Source: Mucilaginibacter saanensis
Lineage (GTDB): Bacteria > Bacteroidota > Bacteroidia > Sphingobacteriales > Sphingobacteriaceae
Length of the DNA stretch: 64,000 nucleotides
Assembly (NCBI RefSeq): GCF_014200575.1
Contig: NZ_JACHBZ010000004.1
Coordinates: 248,001 to 312,000, forward strand
Direction of reading: 5' to 3'
The notes under the pieces were generated by a model. It was not told the DNA's origin. It saw only the letters and a program-made list of their open reading frames with translations, and did not search any database. Below, piece by piece: positions 24,356 through 33,772 of the stretch (the first letter of the stretch is position 1; each line of letters opens with the position of its first letter). Both the position numbers and the translations under genes were made by a program.

Positions 24356-26765
24356 AAAACGTTACCTTCTTTTGTTTTTATTAAACACATTCAGCCTGCT
24401 GGCGTTTGCTCAAAATTATAAAATTAGCGGTGTTATCCGTTTAAACGATACCATTACCGGTGGTGCTACCGTTAGCTTGCTGCCCGTTAATAAAAAAACA
24501 GTTAGTAACGATAAAGGTTACTTTGAACTTGAAAATTTACAATCCGGTAAATACCAGATTGTGATAAGCCACTTGAATGCCAAAACTTACCGGAGCCAGG
24601 TTAATATCGGGAACAAAAATTTAAACCTGAATATTAATCTGGAATACGCGGAAATTAGCTTGCTTGACGAAGTAAGTGTTAAAGACAGGTCTGAAAACCA
24701 GGCATCTGGAAATTTAAAGCAGGTAGAGGGGATGGCCATTTATGCCGGCAAAAAAACGGAGGTAGTTAATATTGCTAATTTGAATGTTAACCTGGCTACC
24801 AATAATACCAGGCAAATTTATAGTAGGGTAGCAGGTATCAACATTATTGAATATGATGGTGGCGGGTTACAATTAGGGATAGGTGGCCGCGGATTAAACC
24901 CGAGCAGGGTATCTAACTTTAACACACGTCAAAATGGTTATGATATAAGCGCAGATGCGCTGGGTTACCCGGAAAGTTATTATACACCATCAACAGAAGC
25001 GCTTGACCGGATCGAGATTATCCTGGGGGCAGCAAGTTTGCAGTATGGTACCCAATTTGGCGGATTGATCAATTTTCAGCTAAAGAAAGGGCCTTCAGAT
25101 AAGCCTTTTGAAATAACCAGCAGGCAAACGGCTGGTTCCTTTGGTTTTTTTAATACATTTAATAGTATAGGCGGAACGGTAAAAAAACTAAATTATTATG
25201 CCTATTATCAGTATAAAAGGGGAGATGGCTGGCGGCCAAATAGTCATTTTGATCAGCATGGCGCTTATGTGCATCTGGATTATCAACTAACCGATAAGTT
25301 TAAAATAACCGGGGAATATACCTTTATGGACTACCTTGCCCAATTACCCGGCGGATTAACAGATGCAGATTTTGCTGCCGATGCGCGGCAGTCTGTACGA
25401 TCAAGAAACTGGTTTAAAGTAAACTGGAACCTGGCCAGCATCAGCTTTGATTACCAGATGGGTGACCATACCAAATTGAACTGGCGCAGCTATCATTTAC
25501 ATGCCGGCCGAAAAGCATTGGGAATACTGAGTTATATTGACAGACCTGATCCCGGAGGCGAACGCGACTTGTTGGATGATACTTATAAAAACTATGGGTC
25601 AGAGTTACGGATACTGCATCAGTACCAGCTTGGCAATAAGCAAACCAGCACCTTGCTTGGTGGTGTTAGGGTATATAAAGGTTTAACCTTACGTAATCAA
25701 GGGAATGCCGACGCTGGCAGTGGTCCTGATTTTAATTATACCGGATCATTTCCAAGCAGTTCCGGTTACCGTTTCCCCGGTACCAATGTGGCCGTATTTA
25801 CCGAGAATATTTTTCAGCTTACAGATAAATGGAGTGTAACACCCGGTGCACGTTTTGAGTTTATATCAACCAAAGCCAATGGATATTATACTACGCGCTC
25901 CAGTCCGTATGCTGATTTTTACTATATACAACATCAGGAAAATAAGGTTAATGACCGGTCATTCGTATTTTTTGGCGTAGGTACGTCGTACAAGCCAACG
26001 CCTGAGATAGAATTGTATGGCAACATATCTCAAAATTACCGCAGTGTGAATTTCAATGATATCCGGGTGCTTAACCCTAACGCCCGCGTAGATTCATCAC
26101 TAACAGATGAGCGCGGCTATACCGCCGATGGGGGTATAAGGGGTAACATAGGTGGTTGGATGCGCTATGATCTGAGTGTTTTTTATCTGAAATATAACAA
26201 TCGCATTGGTTCGGTAAATGTAAAAAGCCCTGACGGGCTGGAAACTTATCGCTTACGGAAAAACATAGGCGACAGCCGTAATATTGGTTTTGAAAGTTTG
26301 ATAGAAGGCGATATTCTGAAAGCAATATCTCATGGCTCAAGCCAATATAAATTATCTGTTTATACTAACCTTGCGTTAATTGATGCCCGGTATATCAGCA
26401 GTCAGGATGCCTCTGTTAAGAAGGATAACCTTGTGGAGTTTGTTCCGCCATTGTTATTCCGTACAGGATTATCTTTTGGGAACAAATGCTTTGATGTTAC
26501 CTATCAGTTTTCGCATGTTGGCAAGCAATATTCTGATGCTACAAATGCGGAGTTTTCGCCGCGGGCAATTGATGGGGTAGTGCCGGCCTATCAGGTAATG
26601 GATCTTAGTGCCAGCTATAAGTGGAAATGGGTTACACTTTCGGGCAGTGTTAACAACCTGGCAAACCGTAAGTATTTTACCCGTCGGGCAGATGGTTATC
26701 CTGGTCCCGGTATTTTACCATCTGACCCAAGGGGGTATTATATAACGCTGCAGTTTAAATATTAA
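24345..26765 (+). CDS. TonB-dependent receptor, FecA-like
   Basis: An 806-residue outer-membrane receptor. Signal peptide residues 1-22 (ending LLAFAQ), a carboxypeptidase-regulatory-like domain (about 25-100), a plug (about 110-230, with YSRVAGINIIEYDG and LQYGTQFGGLINFQLKKGPS) and a 22-strand barrel ending RGYYITLQFKY. Plug and barrel look like the Fe3+-dicitrate/siderophore group rather than SusC. As the last gene of the DUF4856-imelysin-HTTM operon it probably imports a ferric chelate or heme. A 22-bp perfect inverted repeat overlaps its stop codon. Confidence 0.92.
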   Translation: MKNKKRYLLLFLLNTFSLLAFAQNYKISGVIRLNDTITGGATVSLLPVNKKTVSNDKGYFELENLQSGKYQIVISHLNAKTYRSQVNIGNKNLNLNINLEYAEISLLDEVSVKDRSENQASGNLKQVEGMAIYAGKKTEVVNIANLNVNLATNNTRQIYSRVAGINIIEYDGGGLQLGIGGRGLNPSRVSNFNTRQNGYDISADALGYPESYYTPSTEALDRIEIILGAASLQYGTQFGGLINFQLKKGPSDKPFEITSRQTAGSFGFFNTFNSIGGTVKKLNYYAYYQYKRGDGWRPNSHFDQHGAYVHLDYQLTDKFKITGEYTFMDYLAQLPGGLTDADFAADARQSVRSRNWFKVNWNLASISFDYQMGDHTKLNWRSYHLHAGRKALGILSYIDRPDPGGERDLLDDTYKNYGSELRILHQYQLGNKQTSTLLGGVRVYKGLTLRNQGNADAGSGPDFNYTGSFPSSSGYRFPGTNVAVFTENIFQLTDKWSVTPGARFEFISTKANGYYTTRSSPYADFYYIQHQENKVNDRSFVFFGVGTSYKPTPEIELYGNISQNYRSVNFNDIRVLNPNARVDSSLTDERGYTADGGIRGNIGGWMRYDLSVFYLKYNNRIGSVNVKSPDGLETYRLRKNIGDSRNIGFESLIEGDILKAISHGSSQYKLSVYTNLALIDARYISSQDASVKKDNLVEFVPPLLFRTGLSFGNKCFDVTYQFSHVGKQYSDATNAEFSPRAIDGVVPAYQVMDLSASYKWKWVTLSGSVNNLANRKYFTRRADGYPGPGILPSDPRGYYITLQFKY

Positions 26766-26788
26766 TCTGCAGCGTTATATAATACCCC
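26732..26788. repeat. 22-bp perfect inverted repeat across the receptor stop codon
   Basis: Arms 26732-26753 (inside the last codons) and 26767-26788 (after the stop) are exact complements with core TATTATATAACGCTGCAG and a 13-base loop. The right arm ends where a sulfatase relic begins. It may act as a terminator, but the T-run is poor. Origin by template switching is discussed in the findings. Confidence 0.85.
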
Positions 26789-26790
26789 TT

Positions 26791-26976
26791 ACCCTTTTTG
26801 ACGGAAACACCCCTTTAAACAAACGTTACCATACCCCTGATATGGAACGCATAGCCAAAGAAGGTACGAAGTTTACCAATGCCTACGCAGCACCCGTATG
26901 TACGCCCAGTCGTACAGCCATGCTTTCGGGGTTTAACCCGCCCATAGTGGTATTAACAACTGGACAAATTAAGTAA
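26791..26976 (+). pseudogene. Relic of a sulfatase gene
   Basis: About 50 codons read as the sulfatase active-site region: LFDGNTPLNKRYHTPDMERI, then AKEGTKFTNAYAAPVCTPSR and AMLSGFN. CTPSR is the C-x-P-S-R motif whose Cys becomes formylglycine. The N-terminal start and metal residues and everything beyond the motif are missing. After about 26943 the frame runs into unrelated sequence and stops. No sulfatase gene or anSME maturase is nearby. Clearly nonfunctional. Confidence 0.8.
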
Positions 26977-26978
26977 AT

Positions 26979-27010
26979 GAACGTCCCGGTAATAATAATA
27001 CCGGACGTTC
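26979..27010 (+). terminator. Terminator-like hairpin
   Basis: GAACGTCCCGGTA (26979-26991) pairs with TACCGGACGTTC (26999-27010) with one bulged C. TTAATCTTG follows. It may have been the terminator of the lost sulfatase gene. Confidence 0.55.
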
Positions 27011-27074
27011 TTAATCTTGTTGGCAGTAACATACTCAAAAAATATGCAGATGCTTAACTTGACATAAATTCCCC

Positions 27075-29468
27075 TTATTCACTCCTTAAACTTTTTGCCG
27101 GGTTGGCTATTGCCGCTTTAATTGATTGGAAACTAATAGTGATCACTGCGATCAGCAGCGCTGTTATTCCTGACACTAAAAACATCCACCAGCTTGTTTC
27201 AATGCGGTAGGCAAAGGTTTGTAGCCATTTGTGCACAGCCCACCAGGCCAATGGTGTTGTCAATACAATAGCAATACCAACCAGGTACACAAACTGCCGG
27301 CTAAGCAATGCAGTTAACTGTGTTACACTGGCACCCAGTACCTTGCGGACGCCGATTTCCTTAGTGCGCCGGCGTGTAAAGAACGCTGTCAATGCAAATA
27401 AGCCAACAATGGAGATCACGAGGGCGACGATGCCAAAAAAAGTAATGATAGTTTGCAGTTGGGCATAGGAATTGAATAACTGCTGAAAGTTTTCATCAAC
27501 AAAGCTGTAACGAATTGGAAACCCTGGTTCTATCATTTTCCAGGCCTTCTCAATAGCGGCCACTGACGACTGCAGCTGCTTCCCATTAATTTTAACAAGG
27601 ATGCCCCCGCCGGATTGGAACATACAGGCTTGATTGCCGATCGTGTAAACTTCCGGCTGAACGGCCATTTCAAAACCGAGTTCGTGAAAATCCTTCAAAA
27701 CCCCGACCACCTGAACGGGTATGCTATCACAGGAAGGGAAAAAAATGGTTTTTCCTACAGGATCTGCCAGTCGGAGTTTTTTAACCGCCGATTCATTCAG
27801 GATCGCTGAACGTGTGTTTTGGTCGGCCGGTTCGTCTGTAAAACCGCGGCCTTGCAACAGCGGTATCTGTAGCGTGTTGAAATAGTCCTTGCTAACCTTT
27901 ACTGAGGCCATGCGATAGATGGTACCAGAGTATTTAAATTCCACTGTACTGGTATCCGTAAACAGGCGGTCGCCGGGAACTTTGGTAGTTTTGGCTACAT
28001 AGCTTACTCCGGGCAGCGCAAGCAGCGTTTGCCGCGTATGCTCAAATCCATTTTCACGGGTTTGCTGGCTGGCCTGTAAGCGCATTACCTGTTCGCCGGA
28101 AAAGCCCTTATCGCTACTTTGCATATATACCATCTGTGACCTTATGGCGATGACGGCAGTAATAAAAAATACCGATACCATGAATTGTACCACGATCAGT
28201 ACATTACGCAATAGCGTACCCTTGCTTCCGCTTGAATAGTCACCTTTTAATACTTTGGTCGTGTTATAACGCGAAAGGAACAAAGAAGGGTATAAGCCGG
28301 ATAGCAAGGTCACGATTAGCAGGCAAAGGATAATCTGTATAACTAAACTTGCCGAACCTCCCTGATGCCAGAACCCGAGCTGCAGATTAAATGAACTGTT
28401 AATATAAGGAAGACTGATGTAAACCAGTAAGGTGGCAATACTCAAACTGATAAAGCATTGTACTCCCGTTTCCATCATAAACTGGACGATTAATTGCCCT
28501 CTGGCTGAGCCTAATACCTTACGCACACCCACCTCTTTGGCCCTTTTCATAGATTGGGCAATGGATAAATTACTGAAGTTGATGGCCCCGGCAAGCAACA
28601 GCAAAACCGCCAATGCCAGCAATATCGATGCTACCTTAAAGTTGCTTTGGCCATGTTTCGGGAAATTATAGATGTTGGGCACAGCATCTATAAACAGTGA
28701 GGTTGCCTGCCCGCTGTTTTGGTAAGCCTCAAAAGACCTGGTGGTTTTTTTCAGGCGTTCATTGTAAAATACCTGGTTAATCGCATTTTCGATCCGGACA
28801 TCTGTTTCCGTGTGCCTGACTTTGACATAAGTTTGGAAGGAAAAGTTTTCCCAAAAGTTATTTTGTTTCCAGCTAAGGTCACGCATCAGCATTTCAACGG
28901 GGATATGAGCAGGCCCTGCCGGCTTTTTTATAACGCCTGTTACCATGCAATTTAGCACATTGTATACTTTAACCGGCTGGCCAATAGGGTTATCATTGCC
29001 AAATAGTTTTTGACTGAGCTCTTCGCTGATTAAAATTGCGTTAGGTTTGTTCAATGCGTTCAGTGCATCGCCTTTGGTTAATTGGTAAGGAAACACTTTC
29101 AAAAAGTTGGAATCAACCGTCACAATGTTCTTCTGGTAAATCTTTTTATCCCCGGTGCTTAGTAATATTTCAAAATCTCCGGCAGATTGTATAGACGTGG
29201 CGGCTTCCGCATTAGGATATTTTTGTACCAGCAACGCGCCCAGAGGCGCAGGCGTACGATCTGAAAAATCACCATGTTCATTCATGGACACCCGGTATAC
29301 TTTTTTCAATTCCGGGCTCCACTGATCATAGCTAAGCTGGTAATTAAGGTAAAGCAGGATAATAATAAAACTGGCCAGCCCAACCGCCAGCCCAGCAATG
29401 TTGATAAATGAAAAGGCCTTGTTTACGGCCAGGTTTCGCCAGGTAACTTGTAAGTAGTTTTTAAACAT
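27075..29468 (-). CDS. MacB/FtsX-type ABC transporter permease
   Basis: A 797-residue inner-membrane protein with the duplicated layout common in Bacteroidota: first transmembrane helix (about 20-42), MacB-like periplasmic domain, FtsX domain (about 285-410), a second periplasmic domain (about 440-660) and a second FtsX domain (about 680-790). The GVRKVLG motif occurs twice (SMKRAKEVGVRKVLGSARGQ and TRRRTKEIGVRKVLGASVTQ). There is no ATPase gene adjacent, so it must pair with one elsewhere. Such permeases drive mechanotransmission, export or antimicrobial-peptide resistance. Monocistronic. Confidence 0.92.
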   Translation of the reverse strand: MFKNYLQVTWRNLAVNKAFSFINIAGLAVGLASFIIILLYLNYQLSYDQWSPELKKVYRVSMNEHGDFSDRTPAPLGALLVQKYPNAEAATSIQSAGDFEILLSTGDKKIYQKNIVTVDSNFLKVFPYQLTKGDALNALNKPNAILISEELSQKLFGNDNPIGQPVKVYNVLNCMVTGVIKKPAGPAHIPVEMLMRDLSWKQNNFWENFSFQTYVKVRHTETDVRIENAINQVFYNERLKKTTRSFEAYQNSGQATSLFIDAVPNIYNFPKHGQSNFKVASILLALAVLLLLAGAINFSNLSIAQSMKRAKEVGVRKVLGSARGQLIVQFMMETGVQCFISLSIATLLVYISLPYINSSFNLQLGFWHQGGSASLVIQIILCLLIVTLLSGLYPSLFLSRYNTTKVLKGDYSSGSKGTLLRNVLIVVQFMVSVFFITAVIAIRSQMVYMQSSDKGFSGEQVMRLQASQQTRENGFEHTRQTLLALPGVSYVAKTTKVPGDRLFTDTSTVEFKYSGTIYRMASVKVSKDYFNTLQIPLLQGRGFTDEPADQNTRSAILNESAVKKLRLADPVGKTIFFPSCDSIPVQVVGVLKDFHELGFEMAVQPEVYTIGNQACMFQSGGGILVKINGKQLQSSVAAIEKAWKMIEPGFPIRYSFVDENFQQLFNSYAQLQTIITFFGIVALVISIVGLFALTAFFTRRRTKEIGVRKVLGASVTQLTALLSRQFVYLVGIAIVLTTPLAWWAVHKWLQTFAYRIETSWWMFLVSGITALLIAVITISFQSIKAAIANPAKSLRSE

Positions 29469-29796
29469 GCATTCCGGTTTTCAGGTGTGTTTAAAAATAC
29501 ACCAATAATGTGCCTGATAATTTTAGTATTGATTATCAGTTGTTTATTTAAATTATTAACGGAATACTTGTTCGGAAATGTTACACCTTATTGTCCGCTA
29601 ACGGACACGTCGGTGATTTTTTCGCATTACTGCCTGTTGCAGTTTAAAAGAATTGATATACATACTTTGATACGTATATACACGCAATATTATAGATCTC
29701 CTGGTTGATTTTTCATATTGGGTGATATCCTGTGATAATTTATATATTTATTCTTGCAAAGGTGCTAAAGTCACTTCATCAAATTAATAACCAGGT
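29469..29796. other. 328-base divergent intergenic region
   Basis: AT-rich. A 73-codon open frame (29487-29708) has no start context or family resemblance and I do not call it a gene. I see no hairpin of note. TATTCTTG at 29749-29756 is a near-consensus -7 element for the MgtC-family gene. Confidence 0.5.
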
Positions 29797-30462
29797 ATGG
29801 ATTTGAATCACTTCTTAAATAATAGCAGTCAAAATATATATGGAAGTGAATTTACTAAACTAACGCTTTCTGTAATTGCGGGTTCTATACTTGGCCTGGA
29901 AAGAGAGGTAAGAGGCAAATCGGCAGGGTTCAGGACCCTTGCATTAATTTGCTTTGGCGCTACCGTATTTACTATTTGTTCTTATTTACTGGGTGTTGAA
30001 GAAAATCGTGACAGAATAGCGGCCAATGTCATTACCGGTATAGGCTTTATTGGGGCGGGCGTTATTTTTCGCAATAATTCGTCCATTTCCGGAATTACTA
30101 CCGCAGCATCAATCTGGATCGCCGCCGCTATTGGTATGCTATTGGGGATAGGCAATTTTCTGTTTGCCGGAGTTGCCCTCTTTTTTGCATTATTTATTTT
30201 GTACGCACTTGATTTTATACAGTACTGGATCGATTACAAATTTGAGCATAGGAACTACAAGGTTGTTTTCCGGGATGATTGCCAGGCAGATTTGCTTCTG
30301 GAACAGGTTAAATCCTTAAAACTAAAGTTTAATAAAACAAAGATGTTTCGTGCTGACAGGCAAACCACTTTTCAATTCGAGATTTGGGGTAAAGAAAGTG
30401 AGCTCATTTTGTTCAATCAATGGCTGTTTGATAATAAATCAATACTCTCCTTTGAATGGTAA
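29797..30462 (+). CDS. MgtC/SapB-family membrane protein
   Basis: A 221-residue protein. The N-terminal 140 residues have about four transmembrane helices with the MgtC signature (LGLEREVRGKSAGFRTLALI, then GIGFIGAGVIFR and GITTAASIWIAAAIGMLLG). The C-terminal 80 residues form a soluble domain. MgtC proteins are linked to growth at low magnesium and to inhibition of the F-type ATP synthase; they are not themselves Mg transporters. It is followed after 44 bases by the DUF2252 gene in the same direction. Confidence 0.92.
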   Translation: MDLNHFLNNSSQNIYGSEFTKLTLSVIAGSILGLEREVRGKSAGFRTLALICFGATVFTICSYLLGVEENRDRIAANVITGIGFIGAGVIFRNNSSISGITTAASIWIAAAIGMLLGIGNFLFAGVALFFALFILYALDFIQYWIDYKFEHRNYKVVFRDDCQADLLLEQVKSLKLKFNKTKMFRADRQTTFQFEIWGKESELILFNQWLFDNKSILSFEW

Positions 30463-30506
30463 GGTTTTTCTTTTACTGACTATAAAAATTTAAGTTAAAT
30501 TGTACG

Positions 30507-31745
30507 ATGTCAATGCTTTCCGAAAGAATATTAAGGTTCAATAAGGGCCTGCTTCCAGATAAGGTTCAATTGAAATACAAACTCCTAACAGAAAATGCCT
30601 TTCGTTTTTTCAGGGGCACCTGCCATCTTTTTTATGAAGACTTGAATAACGCTAAAGATTTTCCAGTATCACCGGCAACCTGGATATGCGGAGATCTCCA
30701 TTTAGAAAACTTTGGGAGCTTTAAAGGAAATAACCGGATGGTTTATTTTGATTTAAATGACTTTGATGAATCTATTTTGGCGCCATTATGCTGGGAGGTT
30801 TCCAGGGCGCTCACCAGTATTTTTGTAGCATTTAATACCTTGAAAATTAAATCCGCGGAAGCTGAAAAATCTGCGAAATTATTTCTTGAAATCTACAGCA
30901 ATGTTTTGGCCGGGGGAAAGGCTTACTATATTGATCCAAGGACTGCGACAAGAATAGTGAGAAGTTTTATGAAGACTGTTAAAAAAAGGAGGGAGGGCGA
31001 TTTAATTCAACATCTGTGTAACCCTAAAGCTTCCGGCTTAAAAATAGCCATCAATAACAAAACTCACTTTGAAGTGGATAAAGTTTTAAAGGCAGAACTC
31101 AAACAACTGGTTTCAAATTGGATAAAAAACTCCGGAGAATGGCCTGATAACTATACTGTTAAAGATGTGGCTTTTAGAGTAGCGGGTACGGGTAGTGTGG
31201 GGTTAAAACGCTATATGTTTTTGCTGTTAGGTGCGCGGGATAAAAAAAAACTGGCTTTTGTTGAAATGAAACAAACTCGTCCGTCATCATTAGCTCCTTA
31301 TATTACCATCAAACAGCCTGCATGGCAATCAGAGGCGGAACGCTTAATATTTGTTAAACAAAAAATGCAGAATATCTCCCCGGCCTTATTAAGCCAGATT
31401 ACATTTATGAACGATGTTTATGTTTTTCAGGAGATGCAACCCGCTGCTGATAAAATTAACTTTGAACTAATTGAAAAAAAATATGATGACCTGGAGGAGG
31501 TCATTAGGGCGATGGCTATGCTAACGGCATCATCACAGATCCGTAGTGGTGGAATACATGGATCGGCAATTATAGATGAATTGGTTGCCTTTGGTCAAAG
31601 GAAAGACTGGCAGAAATCACTATTAACCTATGCAATAAACTATTCAAAACAAGTAACGGATGATTATAATCAATTTTTATCTGATTACAATAACGGGGAG
31701 TTTTCTCTTCTTCCAAAAGGTAAAACAAAAGATCCTTCAAATTAA
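30507..31745 (+). CDS. DUF2252 family protein, kinase-like
   Basis: A 412-residue cytoplasmic protein. Family-typical blocks are FFRGTCHLFYEDL, TWICGDLHLENFGSF, YFDLNDFDES and AFRVAGTGSVGLKRY. The GDxHxxNFG and D-x-N-D-FD motifs recall the catalytic and metal-binding loops of aminoglycoside-phosphotransferase/kinase-like folds, but no substrate is established for DUF2252. Probably co-transcribed with the MgtC-family gene. Confidence 0.9.
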   Translation: MSMLSERILRFNKGLLPDKVQLKYKLLTENAFRFFRGTCHLFYEDLNNAKDFPVSPATWICGDLHLENFGSFKGNNRMVYFDLNDFDESILAPLCWEVSRALTSIFVAFNTLKIKSAEAEKSAKLFLEIYSNVLAGGKAYYIDPRTATRIVRSFMKTVKKRREGDLIQHLCNPKASGLKIAINNKTHFEVDKVLKAELKQLVSNWIKNSGEWPDNYTVKDVAFRVAGTGSVGLKRYMFLLLGARDKKKLAFVEMKQTRPSSLAPYITIKQPAWQSEAERLIFVKQKMQNISPALLSQITFMNDVYVFQEMQPAADKINFELIEKKYDDLEEVIRAMAMLTASSQIRSGGIHGSAIIDELVAFGQRKDWQKSLLTYAINYSKQVTDDYNQFLSDYNNGEFSLLPKGKTKDPSN

Positions 31746-31778
31746 GATATTATGTGATCTACTCGCTGACGTAGAGGT

Positions 31779-31838
31779 GGCTACAACCGGCGTACTAATA
31801 GTAAGTTTGGCTACAACAACAGTAGATTAGGTTACACC
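31779..31838. promoter_or_regulatory. Direct repeats upstream of the first redox island
   Basis: GGCTACAAC occurs at 31779-31787 and 31809-31817, and a degenerate copy GGTTACACC at 31830-31838. Spacings are 30 and 21 bases. They lie upstream of a near-consensus -7 element GAACTTTG (31857-31864) and the ATG at 31885. Likely binding sites for the AraC-family regulator encoded at 34542. Confidence 0.5.
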
Positions 31839-31884
31839 TGTTGCTTTATTGTTGCGGAACTTTGTATCAACAAAAAGCAAAACA

Positions 31885-32790
31885 ATGAAAATTATAGTAA
31901 CAGGTTCGTTAGGGCATATCAGCAAGCCATTAACACAGTCGCTGGTGCAAAAAGGACATACAGTAACGGTAATCAGCAGTAATCCTGAAAGACAAGAGGC
32001 TATTGAAGCTATTGGTGCAAAAGCAGCTATCGGCACTATCGAAGATGCCGATTTTTTATCAGCAACATTCAAAGGCGCAGATGTGGTTTACCTTATGGAG
32101 GCCCTTGGCGCTGGCAGCTTCTTTGATCACAATCTTGACATTATGGCTGCACATACCAAAATTGCCAATAATTACGCGCAAGCCATTCAGCATTCCGGCG
32201 TAAAGCGGGTAGTACATCTGAGTAGTATCGGAGCCCACATGGATAAAGGCAATGGCATTCTGGCTTTTCATTATCTGGTAGAAAATATTTTGAACAAGTT
32301 GCCGTCTGATGTTGCTATTACGTTTATGCGTCCCGTTGGTTTTTATTATAATATGCTTGCGTTTATCCCAACCATAAAAACGCAGGGCGCTATTATATCC
32401 AACTACGGCGGGGACGATCAGGAACCTTGGGTTTCTCCGATAGATATTGCTGCTGCTATTGTAGAAGAAATTGAAATCAGCCAGCCGGAACATAGAAAAA
32501 TACGCTATGTGGCCAGTGATGAGTTTTCTCCCAATGAAGTGGCCCGTATTTTGGGTGAAGCAATTGATAAGCCTGATTTAAAATGGCTTGTAATTACTGA
32601 CGAGGAATTATTGGTCGGTTTAAAAGCTGCCGGTATGAATCCGCAAATTGCTGCCGGTTTTGTTGAAATGAATGCAAGCAGGCGCGGCGGCATCCTTTAC
32701 CAGGACTATTACCGTCATAAACCAAGTTTAGGAAAAGTAAAACTTACAGATTTTGCAAAGGAATTTGCTGCCGCATTTTTTAAATCGTAG
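31885..32790 (+). CDS. NmrA-like NAD(P)-binding protein
   Basis: A 301-residue atypical short-chain dehydrogenase. The start at 31885 (MKIIVTGSLGHISKPL) begins directly with the Rossmann strand and the TGxxGxxxxPL dinucleotide loop. Upstream codons to 31849 look like leader. VVYLMEALG and VVHLSSIGAH follow the NmrA/QOR2 pattern, and no canonical YxxxK active site is seen. Members act as redox sensors or NAD(P)H:quinone reductases. First gene of a same-strand set with an aldo/keto reductase, an SDR and an AraC regulator. Confidence 0.88.
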   Translation: MKIIVTGSLGHISKPLTQSLVQKGHTVTVISSNPERQEAIEAIGAKAAIGTIEDADFLSATFKGADVVYLMEALGAGSFFDHNLDIMAAHTKIANNYAQAIQHSGVKRVVHLSSIGAHMDKGNGILAFHYLVENILNKLPSDVAITFMRPVGFYYNMLAFIPTIKTQGAIISNYGGDDQEPWVSPIDIAAAIVEEIEISQPEHRKIRYVASDEFSPNEVARILGEAIDKPDLKWLVITDEELLVGLKAAGMNPQIAAGFVEMNASRRGGILYQDYYRHKPSLGKVKLTDFAKEFAAAFFKS

Positions 32791-32859
32791 TATATTTAGC
32801 TTATAACATTCCATTACGGCAAGTTTTTTTGAATAACAATAATCCAAAACACATCTTAT

Positions 32860-33741
32860 ATGAATACGCAGGAAATCACAATTGCAGGCGAGAGTAAACA
32901 TCCGTTGAAAGTAAAACGTTTCGGATATGGAACCATGCGCCTCACCGGCCCAGGCATTTGGGGAGAGCCTGCGAACAGGCCCGAAGCATTGCAGATATTA
33001 AAACAATGCATTCAAAATGGTGTCAATTTTATAGATACTGCCGATTATTACGGGGAAGATGTAACCAATCGTTTAATAGCAGAGGCGCTGTACCCTTATC
33101 CTGCCGATTTGGTGATATGCACGAAAGTGGGTGGCGCAAGAAAGCCAGATAAAAGCTGGGTGCCTTTTAATCGTCCGGAAAATTTACGCAGCAGTATTGA
33201 GAATAATTTGCGCACGCTGAAAGCAGAACAAATAACCCTGGTTCATTTCAGAGTTTTGGCGGGCAGCGATGTGCCTTTTGAAGAATCGATGCAGGCTATG
33301 TTTGACATGCAGCAGGAAGGGAAGATATTGCATGTAGGTGTAAGTAATGTTAGCGCCGATGAATTGCAAGCGGCTATGACCATGGGAAATATTGCCACTG
33401 TTGAAAATATGTACGGCCATGCGCAACGCAGTTCCATAACGCTTGTACATGGAGGCGAAACAAGAGGCGGCGAGGAAGTACTTGCCATTTGCGAACAACA
33501 CCAGATACCACTGGTGCCGTACTTCTCTTTATTTCAATCGCTGCCTAAAATGGATGACCGGATTTCGACGATTGCTAAGAAATACAATGTTACCGATGCG
33601 CAGGTAAATTTAGCATGGTTGTTGCATCGCTCTCCCTGGATATTGCCTATACCGGGTACTTCATCATTGAAACATTTTGAAGAAAATCTGAAAGCAACCG
33701 AAATAAAATTGAGCGAAGAGGATATGAAGTTTCTTGAATAA
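32860..33741 (+). CDS. Aldo/keto reductase
   Basis: A 293-residue NADPH-dependent oxidoreductase of the AKR TIM-barrel family. Catalytic residues of the Asp-Tyr-Lys-His tetrad are visible in FIDTADYYG (Asp, Tyr), VICTKVGG (Lys) and TLVHFRVL (His). The cofactor-binding end is ILPIPGTSSLKHFEENL. The middle of the redox island: 69 bases after the NmrA-like gene and 31 bases before the SDR gene. Substrate unknown, probably a reactive aldehyde or quinone. Confidence 0.92.
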   Translation: MNTQEITIAGESKHPLKVKRFGYGTMRLTGPGIWGEPANRPEALQILKQCIQNGVNFIDTADYYGEDVTNRLIAEALYPYPADLVICTKVGGARKPDKSWVPFNRPENLRSSIENNLRTLKAEQITLVHFRVLAGSDVPFEESMQAMFDMQQEGKILHVGVSNVSADELQAAMTMGNIATVENMYGHAQRSSITLVHGGETRGGEEVLAICEQHQIPLVPYFSLFQSLPKMDDRISTIAKKYNVTDAQVNLAWLLHRSPWILPIPGTSSLKHFEENLKATEIKLSEEDMKFLE

Positions 33742-33772
33742 AGGGCAATTATTTTAAACAAAAAGACAAAAA

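Noticed and set aside
29487-29708. 73-codon ORF in the MacB-MgtC gap
   Set aside because: No ribosome-binding context, composition like noncoding AT-rich DNA, no family.
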